64,000 bases of DNA from Lineus longissimus (GCF_910592395.1 NC_088316.1:17174001-17238000), one strand, 5' to 3'. Counted from the stretch's first letter, positions 1 to 13,566 are shown. Notes: generated by a model not told the origin, from the letters alone. Numbers and translations are program-made.

Positions 1-706
1 CCATTCATAATCATTGCATCTAAAGTTGTTTCGCCATTTTCATCAGGGCTCCCCCCATACCCAACAGTGCCGTCACACTGCAACACTTCACACCTCGTAC
101 AACCAGCTACAACTGCATCTAGGGCACTGTTTCCATTACTTAAACTTTCCCAAGCTGAAAGGAAAGACATACATTACTTTATTTAGAGGGAAGAAGTTAT
201 ATGGCACACCACTTCAGTGCCTTGACTTACACACAGGCCTACAGTATACCCCTAGTTTGTTTCAGCGTCTGATGTCTAGCCTCTCAATCTCAAGCTAGTC
301 GTCAAGCCATGCAGCAGAAAATTCTGAAATTCACAATCCACGGTTCCTGAAACTCCATAACAGTTTGCTCAAAATCAATGAGGAAGAAGATGTCTTATTT
401 GGCTGGTATACCAGTATTATACAGTGCGAGTGTTGAGAGTGTATAGGTCTTCATCCGACAATAAAACGACTTCATATGATTTGCTTGGGGTGTGTAGGCC
501 GAACTCAAAACATCAACAAGGAAGTGTCTAAATTCGGACAAATACACTTTGCCAACCTCTTATTACAATCTGCCTTTTAACTTACCAGCGACAGTGGCAT
601 CCTTGAACGGCCATGTGTTTATTACAACTGGAAAATCATCATTCGTGTTACAGATGACTGCAGTAGCAAGAAAAATACAATATACAACCAAGCAAACTTT
701 CTGCAT
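1..706 (-). CDS. AGA: Aspartylglucosaminidase (N(4)-(beta-N-acetylglucosaminyl)-L-asparaginase), 5' part
   Basis: Lysosomal N-terminal-nucleophile hydrolase that cleaves the GlcNAc-Asn bond during glycoprotein breakdown. Two exons are visible: 586-706 and 154 down to the window edge. The chosen ATG (704-706) opens a hydrophobic signal peptide ([19 protein letters not shown]), followed by [13 protein letters not shown]. Exon 1 ends in phase 1 at a GTAAG donor. Exon 2 resumes after a CAG acceptor with [15 protein letters not shown] and contains [20 protein letters not shown], the signature of the alpha chain. In-frame upstream ATGs exist, but only this one places the signal peptide at the start. 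The catalytic Thr and beta chain lie outside the window, so integrity of the enzyme cannot be judged. It is divergently paired with the WDR17 gene. Confidence 0.93.
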
Positions 707-1137
707 TTTCGAGCACGTGGCTTTGTTTTGATTTGTTTTTTTCATTGAAACACAAACCAAAGATTGCGAGTTTACCCAGATTGCGATTCCACTAGCACCG
801 CGGTAAGTTTATTTCAAACGACGGCAACAGCCATTTCTGTACATTGATGTACAAAATGTACACAAATTTTAATGCCAATTTATGTTTTTAAGTCTTACTT
901 AAAAAAACTTATTCAGAAATGTATTTTAACATGGAAACAAACAAACAATGTGAATTGTTGTAGACTTGTTATTTTCTGAAAATTTAATGGAATTCGGCTT
1001 GAAAGATCACTATTAAAGAAAAATTAGGAGAAACAGAGACAGTATAGAGTAATTTCAGCAAAGAAAGTCAGTGAAGACAGTCACAGTCAAGTGTCAGTAC
1101 AGTACTTTGCAGATCCACCTGCTCAGCAAAGTATAGC
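707..1137. promoter_or_regulatory. Shared intergenic region between divergent AGA and WDR17 start codons
   Basis: About 430 bp separate the AGA start codon (minus) from the WDR17 start codon (plus). No other reading frame or RNA gene is visible. The interval must hold both 5' UTRs and probably a bidirectional promoter. It is AT-rich in the middle, and no clear TATA box or CpG cluster stands out. Inferred from gene layout only. Confidence 0.5.
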
Positions 1138-4100
1138 ATGACTTCAGTTAAGCAAGTTGGCCTGCTGGCTGCAGGTTCCCAGCCTTGGAACCGTGATGTT
1201 TGTGCTGCAAGTGGTGATAGGTTTGCATATTCTGCAACCCTTGCTGTCTATATCTATCAGGTAATCATTGTTAGTTTATACTGCATGGTACTTCGTCAGA
1301 TTGGCATCAATGTTAAAGCAAACATTTCATCATCCTTGCTCATGTTCCCTTTAAAGATGACGTTGGAAGAGTGAGATCCCATGGCATTTGAAGTGTTAAG
1401 GAGGAGAGCCAACATAGTGCCAGACAGGCCCTATCACCAATTCCAAATTCTGCCTACAAAAGCATCCCTCCTTGTGCTCAAAGTGGCTTTGGGGAGGTTT
1501 AAGTTAGAAAAATTGCTAAGTCCTTGATACTGGACCTTAATTAATACCCTCAGCTGCAAACGATAGAAATATCATATTTTGGTCCAGCACACTTCAAATG
1601 TTTTTTGCAGCTTGACAGACAATTCAACGAATTCAGAATGCACTCCATCATGTCTGAACACAAGAAAACCATCACTGCCATATCGTGGGATCCAAGAAAT
1701 CATGACATTATTGCCACCTCCAGCGCCGAGTGCACCATCATCATCTGGAACATTTCTGAGCAGAAAGTCATCACGAAACTGGATAACATGAAGTCGGCAC
1801 CATGTTCGATTGGTTGGTGTTACCACGAGCGCGAATCTGTCGGATTTGTGTCTGGGCGTGGTCCGCTTTATATCTGGAACCATATTCCAGGAGGTGCAGT
1901 GACTGTGTTCCATAAAGATACGCACAACTTTCTGTCGGATGTCTGTCAGTTTCGTTGGCATCAACGGAGACTTGGCAAGGTTGCCTTTGGTCACATGGAT
2001 GGAACTTTATCTGTGTTCATGCAGGGTCTGTATTGTAAACTAAACCCAAGTCTGGAAATTCCGCTGCAGTTATGGTCAGATTAGTGTTTTCCATGATACT
2101 CTTTTGTAAATTTTTCAGGTCAGAAGTGTCGGCGACATGTGTTCCGCCCAGAGTCTCTAGAAGACTCCGATGAGGATGATCCAGTCCTTGACATTGAGTG
2201 GGATCCGTTATCAACAGATTATATTCTCACTGCCAATACTTATACGGGTGTGCGTATGATTGACACAGACTCCATGACTGTGATAATGACATTCCAAACG
2301 CCAAGTGTCGCAGCACTGATCAATACCATTGCTTGGATTAGTACTGCTCCGGGGATGTTTCTCACTGGAGGTAAGTAGTCAGTATCATCAGGTTGTCTGT
2401 GCTCTAAATTCCTTGATTTTCGTTATCTATATAGAGCTCCTTGAGCCAAGAAATGAAGAGTTTGTTTGTCTGCAGGATTTCTATCTGAGTTTAATAGGAC
2501 TAAAGTTGCCCACTCTTCCTAATATTTCGCTTATTCTTCAGACCGACAATCGGGCATAATGAGATTATGGAACGTATCTAGAGAGACTCCGATTGAGAAT
2601 ATCAGCATCAAGAGCACCGGCTTCCACGCGATGCACGTCTTTTCCACTGTTTATACACCACACCATGGCTCAGCTGAGCAGAATGATCACCATGTGTCGT
2701 CTACAAGTCCAGCAGTCCCGGCTTCCGCTGGTCCTGCCCGGTTTGCCCTGCCACCTGGCAACGCTGTTTGCACGTTCATGGATGGGGGAGTTGGCTTGTA
2801 CAATCTTGCAAAACGCAACTGGACTTTTCTCCGAGATGAGGTGAGTCGTTAGCTTCTTTCGGATCAAAATATCTAGATGAAGTGGTACCAATTTTGCATC
2901 CTGGACTTACAAGGTTTGGGTTTGATCCTGGTTTCAGTAAGTTCAGACAATACTCGGTCTGTCTTGATAATACTTGATTGTTTTAAAATGGCATGTTCTC
3001 TTTTTTGCAGGGTCATGTTGAGACAATATTCGACTGTAAGTTCAAACCTGATGATCCCTCATTGCTTGCCACAGCTAGTTTTGATGGGACCATGAAAGTC
3101 TGGCATACAGATACTCTAACAGCCGTAAGTACATGTAGTGGTTAATAGTATGAATGCAATGTTCCAGGTCCCTCTAACTTAGCCTTATTTTTGAAGATTG
3201 AAACTCAAGAATCTTTAAATCTTGTTATTGATGGAAAGGACCTTTTTAGGTCCTCTTCTAACCAGTTTATCTTTGGTTCAAGTAGGGGATCGTCAGTCAT
3301 GAGCAACACTTTTGGAATCCGTCCAGAAATAAAGTAGAATTTTACTGTATTTTGTCATAAATAGATATGTTCCATTGTGTCATTCTGTTTATTTCAGGTC
3401 CATGCCTCACCAGGCAATGAAGGTGTCATCTACTCCTTGTCATGGGCTCCAGCAGACCTCCACTGTATAGCAGCCGCTACATCTAGAAATGGCTGCTTTA
3501 TTTGGGACATAGAAAAGGGGAAAATAATACAAAGGTTTAAAGAGGTTGGTACAATAAAATGTTTCTGCTAAACCATGTGTTATGACTATGTCAGAGAAAT
3601 AAAGCTCTTTTACAAAAAGTTTTGGACTATGACCATTTGTGACATACATGTAAGGTGACCATCATTCTATCTTGTAAGCTGTTTCAGTCAGGGTCAACTC
3701 CAGCACTAAACTTATCACACTCATGTGACACTTTTGCCATTCTCTCCTTATGGCATCAGTTGAAATGCTATGAGGAAATGTGCATACTCAGGTCTACCGA
3801 AGTGATGTTGAAAGTCCTTCACAGTATTCAGTGCAAATTGGATCATTTTTGATTTGTCTTTTCTAATATTTGCTCATCCTTCTTCTTCAGCATGGTACTT
3901 TCTCTGTGTTTTCAATTGCCTGGTGCCAAAAAGATTCCCGGCGCATTGCGTCATGTGGTGCAGACGGCCATTGGTAAGTTGATGGAAGTTTTTCTTCAAA
4001 CATAAGATTGCAACTTTTTTTCGTTCAATCCAAGTCTTTGGAAATCTGATTCAAATTTTGTTTTCTCTTCCAGTGTAATTCGACAAGTAGATGGCCAGCT

Positions 4101-7100
4101 CATACAGCGATACAAACATCCGGGTGCAGCTTTTGGGTGTGACTGGAGCCCCCATAACAAGTAAGACGTAGCATTCACAATTCACATTGATGACACACAG
4201 ACAAAGTAAAATTTTAGTCAGGGTTTAATTTGTTACCTTTACCTTTACTTATATTAGATGTTATCAATTCAGTAAAAATCAGGGAACACATCCATGTATG
4301 CTCAGATAAGCCTCAATTATGCTTCAATTTTCAGAGACATGATCGCGACAGGATGCGATGACAAAGCTGTGAGAATCTTCTACCTCGCGACAAATTCTGA
4401 ACAGCCAATCAAAACATTCCTTGGTAGGTTTAAAACAGCTGCCGTTTGTGCATTATCTGGTCTTTTAGTCAGTTGTGTTAAAGTGACTTCAAAATCAGTA
4501 GACATGGTCATGGCCACAAAAATGTTGAAGGTTTCCATTAGTCAGTGGTATTCCATTAGACAATGAATGATTTAGCTTGTTGCGTTGTTACTTTATCTTA
4601 AGTGGCCATTTCTTTAAGTCAAGATATATTTTGACTTACACTTTCAGGTCATACTGCCAAAGTGTTCCATGTGCGATGGTCGCCCCTCCGTGAAGGAATT
4701 CTCTGTAGTGGATCAGACGATTGGTATGTTGTCGTCATATTCTCACATTGAGAGACACCTGCACAGTATTGGTTAGATTTGAGACAAATTAAGAACAAAA
4801 TTTTTATTGTCAGTTAAGTCTTCCGACACGATTAGTTGACATTGTCTCCCTAAAATTCCCTTTTCAGTACAATCCGTATTTGGGACTACAGCCAGGGTGC
4901 CTGCGTAAACATCCTATCAGACCACACCAGACCTGTCCGAGGGTTGCTATGGAACCCCGAAATACCATACCTCCTCATCTCTGGAAGCTGGGACAACTCT
5001 ATCAGAATCTGGGATGCTAGGGACGGCGCTTGTGTAGAAACTATATTAGACCATGGAGCCGATGTCTATGGTGAGGAATTTGTAAGGCCGAATATCTTTA
5101 TAAGCGGTAGTTATCTGTACGAATCTGGGTGTCTGTCGAAACGTGACATGGTTCAGAATACTCAGGTCATCCCAACAGCGGCATTGCTGCAGGACATGAT
5201 GATAATGATGATGATGAAGAATTCCTATTTGGACAAACCAAAACTTTGGCACCAACTCACTCCAATCAGCTGCCAAAGGTCTTCACTTGACCATACAGTT
5301 GAGTTTATTTTAATTTTCAGGCCTGACGTGTCATCCAATGCGACCATTTGTGCTGGCGTCGTGTTCCAGAGATTCAACGGTCAGGATCTGGTCCCTGACA
5401 CCCCTGGTGATGCCTTTAGAGATGAACATCTTGGCACAGCGGCCGTGGACAGAAATTACTGGAACTGTAGGTAAGTATGTCAATGACTGCAGTCTACTAC
5501 AGGACCAGCGCTTAATTGCAAAAATTACTTCTTAGCTTTTCACGTTATACCCACCTTAATAACAGAGCAAGTCGTTAAAGGGACCTAGCTATCTCGGAGC
5601 CAAGTGTGTCAAGATGTCATTTGGTATGAGAGCAAATGATTACTTTTCCTTTCAGAACATGCTAGTGTATTAGGCACACCGCCCTTACTTGCTGGACGAG
5701 TATCCCGTGATCTAAAACACCGAATAGATAAACTCAAGGGGGACGTTTTCTCAAGAACGATCAGGTGGTTCTCAACCTTTTTCATGGTAGGTCTTAGCTT
5801 TTCCCTCTCCATGACCTAATCAAAATCGACTTTAAACATTTCACCAGAGACCTTAGTAACCAAAGTATTTTCAAGAGCATTGCCAAAATTTAAATAGCAA
5901 AGTCCTGTATATATTTCACAGAGAGGATGACCATTTTGGCCATTGTTACGTTTGATATGTCACTCTCAAGTTGCTGATGATATGATGTGTTTTTCAGCAT
6001 CCAGGTGGAGCCACCAACCTTTGGGAGTTGATCGCAGTGATCAATGGGATGTCTGACAGTATGCTGTCACCACAGTATAAACAGGGAATCATGCACATGA
6101 AACACACAGTTATGTTTAAAGAGGTGAGTAGATTCGATAATAGAGAATTTGCCAAATTTGGTTGTTCCTGTGTTAGGTGTGTTTTAGTGATGGGAAATTG
6201 AATTGAAGAGTCATTGTTTCCAAAATAAGCATACATTGACATAGTCAGGAAGGTGAGTGGGTACAAATGACCCCCCTTCTCTGAGAAATTAAACCTGAAA
6301 GCTCTCTTGAAACTGTGGCTGCCCTAATGCATGAGGAAACATTACCATACGTCAAACTGTCATGCTAATCCATTTCACTCTCTCCTCAAAGTCAGAAGCT
6401 CAACAGTTAGAGATGATCCGTATGAGGCAGTTCACTGGTGTTGGTGCTATGACTAAAGAGGAGAGCCTGACTAGGGCAGCTGCAATACATATACGTCTCG
6501 GTAACCTGCGGCGCTATTGTGAACTCATGGTTGAAATGGGGAAATGGGAAACTGCGTTATCAATAGCCCCTGGAGTGTCAATGGACTACTGGAAATCACT
6601 AACAGAAAGGTAAAGACATTGTCTGAACTAGCTAAAAAATACATGTATGACTGGAGTTTCCCAATACCTGGAATCTCCTTGTCTTTTTGCTAAATTGTTG
6701 CCTTTGTTGATGCATAACAATCGATTTGTATTTGATACATGTTGCGAAGTGCTTATGTGTAAATAAGCCTTTACGATGATCAGCACTTTCTCACCCATTT
6801 CAGGCGAGCTCAATCTCTGATGCATGAAGACAGTGATGATGCATTAGGGTACTGCATGGCCGCTGGCATGACGGATGAACTCGTGACCTTCTTGACCTCA
6901 AGAGGCCAGCTGAAGGATGCCACGCTCATCGCCCATGCTGTCCACAATGGTTACTCGGCAGCAGAGAGGGGGCAGAAACAGGTTATGAATGATGCTACAG
7001 ATGGAAATGATACGAGGTTACTGGAGCAGACGTATTCTGATCTGGCAGATTGGTACTTTAGGAATGGTTCACCGATCATGGCAGCTTGTTGTCATTTAGC

Positions 7101-10100
7101 TGTGGAAAACTTTCAGGTATGATCTCATAGTTTTGTTGCTCTAGAGTGGGCCCTGTCATACTTTTCCTATTGCCAAAGTGTTTCCTCTATGCATAACGAA
7201 TAAGCCCCTAGGTTTTCTTCTTGTTGTGTGCTTGGCTGTCGGTGACCTTTGGGTTGTGAGGAGAATATTTCAAATCCTTTGAGCAGCAGTGTCTAACCTA
7301 CGACGCCGTCAGTGATTTCCTCCGTGCTCTTGCGGTTAGCCTGCTTGCACAATAAGGTACATTGTCCAATGTGGTTCCACTGTTTGATCTTGTCTAACTT
7401 GAAACTACCCTTCTAGGAAGCAATGAGTAAACTAATCCGAGGGAATGAACTCGAGCTAGCCGTCAGTGCCGGAATGGTCCTCAATAAGGCCATGCCTCTC
7501 ACCTATGTGGCTTTGGAACTGTTGTCAAGGAAATGTGAAAAGATAGGAAGATGGTAAGTATTTTGAGTTGAATGACTGCAAGTTTTCCAAGTGTTGCCCT
7601 CTATCATGGAATGTGCTAACGAAGCACATCTGAGAGGCTAAATCCATTTTGCCAAGTACCTATTTAAATCCTGCCTCTTCAATAATGCATTTCGAGGGGA
7701 GGTAGCCCACTGAGCAGAGCTTGTCTGGGATTTGTGTTCTTTGTATTGTACATGTAAGTGACTATAGCACTGTTGCTCGAAGAGATACAGTAATGTCACT
7801 CGTGTCTTTGTCAGCATTCTGTCATGAAGGAAGGAAAACACTGAAGCAAAGTGAAACACCTGTATCTCACTTATTCTATTCCTTTACAGTCCTGACTCAT
7901 TTGATACCACACCCAGGTATTTGCTTCCATCGATGGTCTTTTCTTCATGTTGTGCTTAATAGGCTTTGGGAAGAAAATTCTCTTGACAACAATTACTTTA
8001 AAGCTTTGTTGTTCTTAATTTGATATTTTGCTTCTCTGTCTAGAATTATTCATTATCAGCAATTTTGTAAATGTCTTTTGATTATTATAGTAGTAGGTAA
8101 TTTTGTGTGTCACTTCTGTTTGATTTCCTGCCAATATAGTGCCCAGGAAATATTCAATAATCTTTTTTCACCTTGTGACGATGTCATCTCATGGTACCTC
8201 AAAGCAAGTGTACTCTGTCATTTATGATTTCTGATAGCCTAGGTTAAAGTGATGATCAGACCCAGCAAAAGTTTCTCTGAATGTGAACGCATGAACCACT
8301 TTAGATGAAAACAACTGTATTTTGTTCTTCCAGGGATCTTGCAGTGGACTTGATCAATATTATCCCAGATAACCGCGATGCCTTAATCAAGCTGTGCTCG
8401 AAGTGTGCTGCCAGTATGGCTGAGATTGATGACCTACATTCCAAGGTGAGTTCAAGGTTGAATCTAACTGGATCCATCACCTACAGATCCTTGCCCCACT
8501 GGGTCTCAACATCATGGAATATTCAACTGTTCCCTCTGGGCTCAACATCATTTGTCTCCTCTCCTCTCCTCCCACCGCAGCATTTCATCTACACTTAATC
8601 ATTAACCAGTTTTATTTCTCTTGTTACGAAAATAAGAATTTTTTTACTAAAACCTTTATCTAATGATCGTCTGTCTCTCGTTTGTTTCAGGCGGGACTCC
8701 CTGGAATGGAAGAAAGCTCTCAGCAGGCTGAGCTTCTGCAAACAGATGGTGATGTACATGAAGCCATTAGACTATACCTACTCTCAACTTGCCCCGAGAA
8801 AGCTTTGAAAATTGGCCTCAAATTTGTCAAAGGTAAATACATGTGGTGGTTGGCTTTGATCCTCTGAAGGATTGCTGCTGTTCGTCTTTGTGTCCTTGTG
8901 CTAGACACTCAACCCTATGGTGCTTTGTCTTTCAAATAAGATGTAGGAGGAATACTTCCTAGAGAATACCTCCTCCAAGTGCAGAGCAAATGCTGAAGAA
9001 GGAGATCCATGCTGTTTAGGCTGAAAGCTCTCAATCGGTGAATACTGCACTGTGAGTTTCAATGCTGACTTCTCCTCATTGCCTGTATATTTTCAGACAA
9101 GATGAAAGAATCAGATTGGCAAGCCAATGATGTGTTTGATGTGCTACAACTCCTTGGTGCTATCAAGACAGAGAAACTACATCAGCATCAGTGCACTGAG
9201 TAAGTGTTTGGGCTTCAGAGTACATCAAAGATCTCTCAGTTGGTCTCTTGTTGGACAGAGCTCATTACAAATGTCCTTGGCAATGTAGTTATTTTTCATT
9301 AGATATTAAACATATTGAAATGCGGACGGTTGATTAAAAAGTGTTCATAATTAATAGAAGTTCTCTTGTTTCCAGGATGAAGAATGAACTGTTGACGTTG
9401 TGCAGCTATGTTGGAGGACTTGTTGCCCTGCGACGCCAGTATGATACAATCGTGACAGCACTTTTCAGAAATGCCAGGTAAGAGGCACTGATCTCCAACT
9501 CTTAGCTCATTTCTTGAAAGGTCATGTTTGTTTTGTATATCATCACAGGAAATGGAAGGCGAGCAAATTTTTGTTATCCAAACCCATTTAAAGTGGAACT
9601 TCCCTTAGCGGACACATCTCTACACACTAGTTTTGGTCCCAATTTGGTTGTTTCAATTCAATTTGACCTCTCTAATCAGGACACCTCTCTTTTAAGGACA
9701 GCACTAGTCAGTCCCAAGGGTGTCCTTAATAGAGAAGTTCTACTGTACTTCTTATTTCAAGTGTTCTTGTTTTCAGACACTTGTTGGAAAAGGAAGGACC
9801 AAAGGTGCCATTATCGATGGCCCAGATAGATCAAGAGATTGATGCCTGGGAGGCTCACCATCCTGTTAGCAACAAAAAGTAAGTAAAAATGCTGTCCCAT
9901 TTGGTCCATATGCCCAGCGCCAGTACCCACTTATACATCTGGGTAATGGGGCAAGTTTAAACAAAGAGACCTGCCAGAGTCTCTCACCGACTGTAGGATT
10001 CGAACCATGGACCTCTTGACCTCTATTGGAGAGTCTAAGCCACCAGTCCATAGTGTGTCATGTAAATTCAAGCTGTACATGGTCTTGCTCTTCGATTTGT

Positions 10101-10465
10101 CACGTAACATCCTTTTCCCTTGCTCTCCCACAATCATGTAAATGCCCAAATACTGTTCTGTCTTCAGAAAATCTAGAAAGAAGTCTCCACCGACTGAAGA
10201 CCTTGTCCAAGTTTACCAAAGCCTCCAAAGCAGTGCAGGGGAGGAAATGTGGCCTGTTCAAACAGGCATGGACTGCATCGCCAGCTCTCATCTCCCTAGT
10301 CACTCTGATTGCCACGTGTCGCTCCTCAATCAGCAGAGAATTCAGGGCCCTACATTCTTTCTCGAAGACGGACGATCAGCAATTTCAATAAACGATGCGT
10401 TGATGTGGGCGAAAGTGAATCCTTTCTCGCCATTGAACTCTGGTGTTCGTATCAATCCATTTTGA
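1138..10465 (+). CDS. WDR17: WD repeat-containing protein 17, complete, 23 coding exons
   Basis: Large WD40/alpha-solenoid protein of poorly defined role, resembling intraflagellar-transport-like scaffolds. Exons: 1138-1260, 1611-2025, 2119-2370, 2542-2840, 3011-3124, 3398-3544, 3891-3973, 4074-4160, 4335-4423, 4648-4723, 4868-5070, 5321-5470, 5656-5786, 5998-6123, 6392-6609, 6804-7116, 7417-7553, 8334-8445, 8691-8832, 9097-9199, 9376-9477, 9777-9878, 10168-10465. All phases join, giving about 1273 residues, near the vertebrate length. It starts MTSVKQVGLLAAGSQPWN and ends GVRINPF, as in vertebrate WDR17. Tandem WD repeats fill roughly residues 40-680 (for example SGSWDNSIRIWD, CSRDSTVRIWS); the rest is helical. 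The end of exon 2 is ambiguous (2025 or 2034); 2025 matches the human length. Its tail converges on SPATA4. Confidence 0.95.
9591..9744. mobile_element. Non-autonomous inverted-repeat element in WDR17 intron 21 (CTCTCTATTAAGGACA family)
   Basis: It begins AAGTGGAACTTCCCTTAGCGG and ends with GTCCTTAATAGAGAAGTTCTACT. The interior matches, in reverse orientation, the array at 44978-45468 (GGTCCCAATTTGGTTGTTTC, CAGTCCCAAGGGTGTCC). No coding potential. It looks like a MITE-type family shared across introns and intergenic DNA. Confidence 0.7.
9890..10060 (-). mobile_element. tRNA-derived SINE in WDR17 intron 22
   Basis: On the minus strand a perfect RNA polymerase III B box (GGTTCGAATCC at 10006-9996) lies downstream of an A-box-like TGGCTTAGACTCTCC. 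It is followed by a SINE body with GCCCCATTACCCAGATGTAT and a GGGTACTGGCGC tail. The tRNA-like head cannot be folded into a complete functional tRNA, so this is read as a SINE. The short open frame across it is incidental. Confidence 0.65.
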
Positions 10466-11093
10466 TTGTTGAGCGACTTGTGGGCACACCTCAACTTGTT
10501 AGTGGGAAGTAATTTGCAATAGAGTGACTTTTGTTGCCGCTGATTGTTCTGCACTGAATTTTTAACAACTGAACATATTTAACCTTATACCTGTTGTATT
10601 TGAATTTCTAATCCTTGTGCAACACTCTTGTTGGAGTGATGGGAATCTGGCTTTAGAAATAATTTATGAAACAATTTGCTATTTTATCGTGCAATGAAGT
10701 AGAAGATGGTGATGTGTTCAAGCTGTTGTATTAATAGCCAAGTGCGCTTATCTATTATGTCCACCTTTTGCCCTTTGCGGAGCAAGAGCCACCAATAGTA
10801 TTATTCTGTGTCTTGTATGCTGATTTTGGTGCGAGCTGTTAATTGTTCTACTCCACCAGCCCAACTCCATCTAAAAGAATGTACCATTCCATATTGTTAG
10901 GTTATACATGTATGACAAAGGCATATTGCAAGATCTAAAACCACCCGTTTTAATCAGTCAAGCATCCATCAGCTTGCCATGGCCGTTTTTTACAGGCCAA
11001 GTTGTATTTTTTCACTTCATATCATTGTTATTTTGAAAACGCCTGCCAAAATTCTGTTGTCAGTTTGTTGTTGACAAGAGTCTATGTTTTATG

Positions 11094-11099
11094 AATAAA
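11094..11099 (+). terminator. Poly(A) signal of WDR17
   Basis: Canonical AATAAA about 630 nt after the WDR17 stop codon, within a TTATGAATAAAAAAG context. The interval 10466-11093 is therefore 3' UTR, and no other feature is visible in it. Confidence 0.6.
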
Positions 11100-11270
11100 A
11101 AAGTTGTGTCCTGTACATTGTATTCCGTCTTTAGTATCCTGTCTTTGCATCTGCTTTCAGTATATTGAGATATTTGTTGCCTTAAAAGAGGACAACATTA
11201 AGTCGGTGAATTGGTTTGGATGGAGATGAGGCTTTGACAGAATGAGGACTTTGGCTAAATGCCTGATGAA

Positions 11271-12540
11271 CCTCGCACTGATTTGTCTTCAGGGTTAATT
11301 GATCCCCGATACACTATCGCCCAGAGCTAGCACTCATCTGTCTTCAAAAAAGGGTGTTCCCCCAACACACCATTCCTTACAGATGTGCACTGATCTGTCT
11401 TCAAGATGGGTTGTTCCTCCTGTCCACATTCGCCCAGGGCTAGCACTGATCGGTTTTAACGAGTACCGTACACCATCCCCCAGACCTAGCACTGATCTGT
11501 CTTCAAAATGGATCGTTCTCCTAAGACACAATCGCCCAGAGCGATCTGAGGCAACGCAAGGACCCAACTTGAGGGCCAAGGTAGCCCATGTACCTGAGGT
11601 GGCACATGTCCCAGGTACAAGCTCAGTGACTCTACTGCCTTTGCAGAGCTTAATTCTCTCTGTGAACTTGAAGACAGAGCAAACCTGACCATTGAGACAA
11701 CACTCTAGTAGCTCGCACTGATTTGTCTTCAGGGTTGATTGATCCCCTGATACACTATCGCCCAGAGCTAGCACTGATCTGTCTTCAAAATAGGCTGTTC
11801 CCCTAACACACCATTCCTTACAGATGTGCACTGATCTGTCTTCAATATGGGTTGTTCCTCCTGTCCACATTCTCCCAGGGCTAGCACTGATCGGTTTTCA
11901 CGAGTACACCATCCCCCAAACCTAGCACTGATCTGTCTTCAAAATGGATCGTTCTCCTAAGACACAATCGCCCAGAGCGATCTGAGGCAACGCAAGGACC
12001 CAACTTGAGGGCCAAGGTAGCCCATGTACCTGAGGTGGCACATGTCCCAGGTACAAGCTCAGTGACTCTACTGCCTTTGCAGAGCTTAATTCTCTCTGTG
12101 AACTTGAAGACAGAGCAAACCTGACCATTGAGACAACACTCTAGTAGCTCGCACTGATTTGTCTTCAGGGTTGATTGATCCCCTGATACACTATCGCCCA
12201 GAGCTAGCACTGATCTGTCTTCAAAATAGGCTGTTCCCCTAACACACCATTCCTTACAGATGTGCACTGATCTGTCTTCAATATGGGTTGTTCCTCCTGT
12301 CCACATTCTCCCAGGGCTAGCACTGATCGGTTTTCACGAGTACACCATCCCCCAAACCTAGCACTGATCTGTCTTCAAAATGGATCGTTCTCCTAAGACA
12401 CAATCGCCCAGAGCGATCTGAGGCAACGCAAGGACCCAACTTGAGGGCCAAGGTAGCCCATGTACCTGAGGTGGCACATGTCCCAGGTACAAGCTCATGA
12501 CTCTACTGCCTTTGCAGAGCTTAATTCTGTCTCTCTGTGA
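11271..12540. repeat. Higher-order tandem satellite, ~436-bp unit, about 2.9 copies
   Basis: Copies begin near 11271, 11711 and 12147 (spacing 440 and 436). Copies 2 and 3 are nearly identical until about 12495, where copy 3 diverges; copy 1 is slightly more different. Each unit contains about five ~55-bp submonomers marked by CACTGATCTGTCTTCAAAA (around 11278, 11332, 11389, 11444 and 11490 in copy 1), then a segment of roughly 200 bp without submonomers. This is a higher-order repeat. Long frames stay open on both strands through it, but they simply reproduce the repeat and are not called as genes. Confidence 0.9.
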
Positions 12541-12955
12541 ACTCGAAGACAGACGTTGTCTCTGTGGCCAGGTTGTGCCTGTATTCAAGGGAACGATGAG
12601 ACCACAGCTCTATCCATTGCAGAACGCCCCAATTTTGTCCCCAGTTCACAAGACGTTTTCTCTATGGCAAGGTTGTGTCTGTCTTTAGAAACACTCAGCA
12701 GCCCTATCCACTGCAGAACGCACTAGTGTTGTCCCCAGTACATAAGAGGTTGCCTCTTTGGCCAGGTTGTGCCTGCCTTAAAGGGAACACTGAGACAGCA
12801 GCTCTATCCAACTCAAAATGTCCTAGTGTTGTCCCTTGTGAAAGGAATGTTGTCTCTATGGCCAGGGAACACTGAGAACGCTGTTCTATCAATTTTAGAA
12901 GCATATTCTGGTGTTGTCTCCATCCCCAGGTTGCGACTGCCTTTAAGTGCACAAT
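12541..12955. repeat. Diverged ~100-bp tandem repeat, about four copies
   Basis: Recurring blocks read ...GGCCAGGTTGTGCCTG..., a CTCTATCCA(T/C)TGCAGAACGC-like block and TAGTGTTGTCCCCAGT. The copies differ by substitutions and short gaps, so the array is older than the adjoining 436-bp satellite. It abuts that satellite directly and lies between the convergent WDR17 and SPATA4 genes. No coding content is supported. From 12956 to about 13560 nothing recognisable is seen. Confidence 0.75.
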
Positions 12956-13560
12956 GAGACAGCAGGACGCCCTGGCGTTGTCACCAGTATATATAGTAGG
13001 ATCTGGATGAGTAGTGATGGTATCTGATCAAGATTTGGCCAGAACTGCTTATCATTTGGAGGCCCGCTCCCTGATGGTCCAGCTGCCATTAAGCCGAGGC
13101 AATAACTGTGAACATTGGCTGAGGACAATGATATTATTGCAAAACTGCCGATATTGATTTTGTGACAGGTTTTATTGGCATGAAGAGAGATAGGAATTGT
13201 CAAATTGCCTGTACACAAAAAATAGAAATACATACCAAGGGTTAAACAATAATGAATAGAAGGAGGCAATTTGAGAACAGACGAACTGTCTATTATCACA
13301 GGCTTGCTCTGAGGGAGCATTTGATTATAGCAGGAATGAGGATGTACAACATTACATCACAGTGATTTCATACAAGGTTTCTTTGCTTGCATTGCTGGAA
13401 TCCACTTCTCAGGAGTACAGCCAAGTCTCCAACCTAGACTGGATTCTGGAAGGCTTTTTTCTTCTTTTATAGATGAATTCATCGGTCAATACGATTGACC
13501 TCAGATGAATCTCTGTCTATGAAATGTCACATTTTTATCAGAGTGTACGCTTTCAATTTT

Positions 13561-13566
13561 TTTATT
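13561..13566 (-). terminator. Poly(A) signal of SPATA4
   Basis: Minus-strand AATAAA about 115 nt beyond the SPATA4 stop codon (13681-13683). Confidence 0.5.

Noticed and set aside
9866-10051. Possible tRNA gene on the minus strand, because of a perfect B box
   Set aside because: No complete cloverleaf, and the sequence continues into a SINE-type body and tail.
11334-12588. Long minus-strand frames reading repeated EDRSV-like peptides
   Set aside because: They arise because the 436-bp satellite unit keeps frames open on several frames at once; no domain, no splice context.
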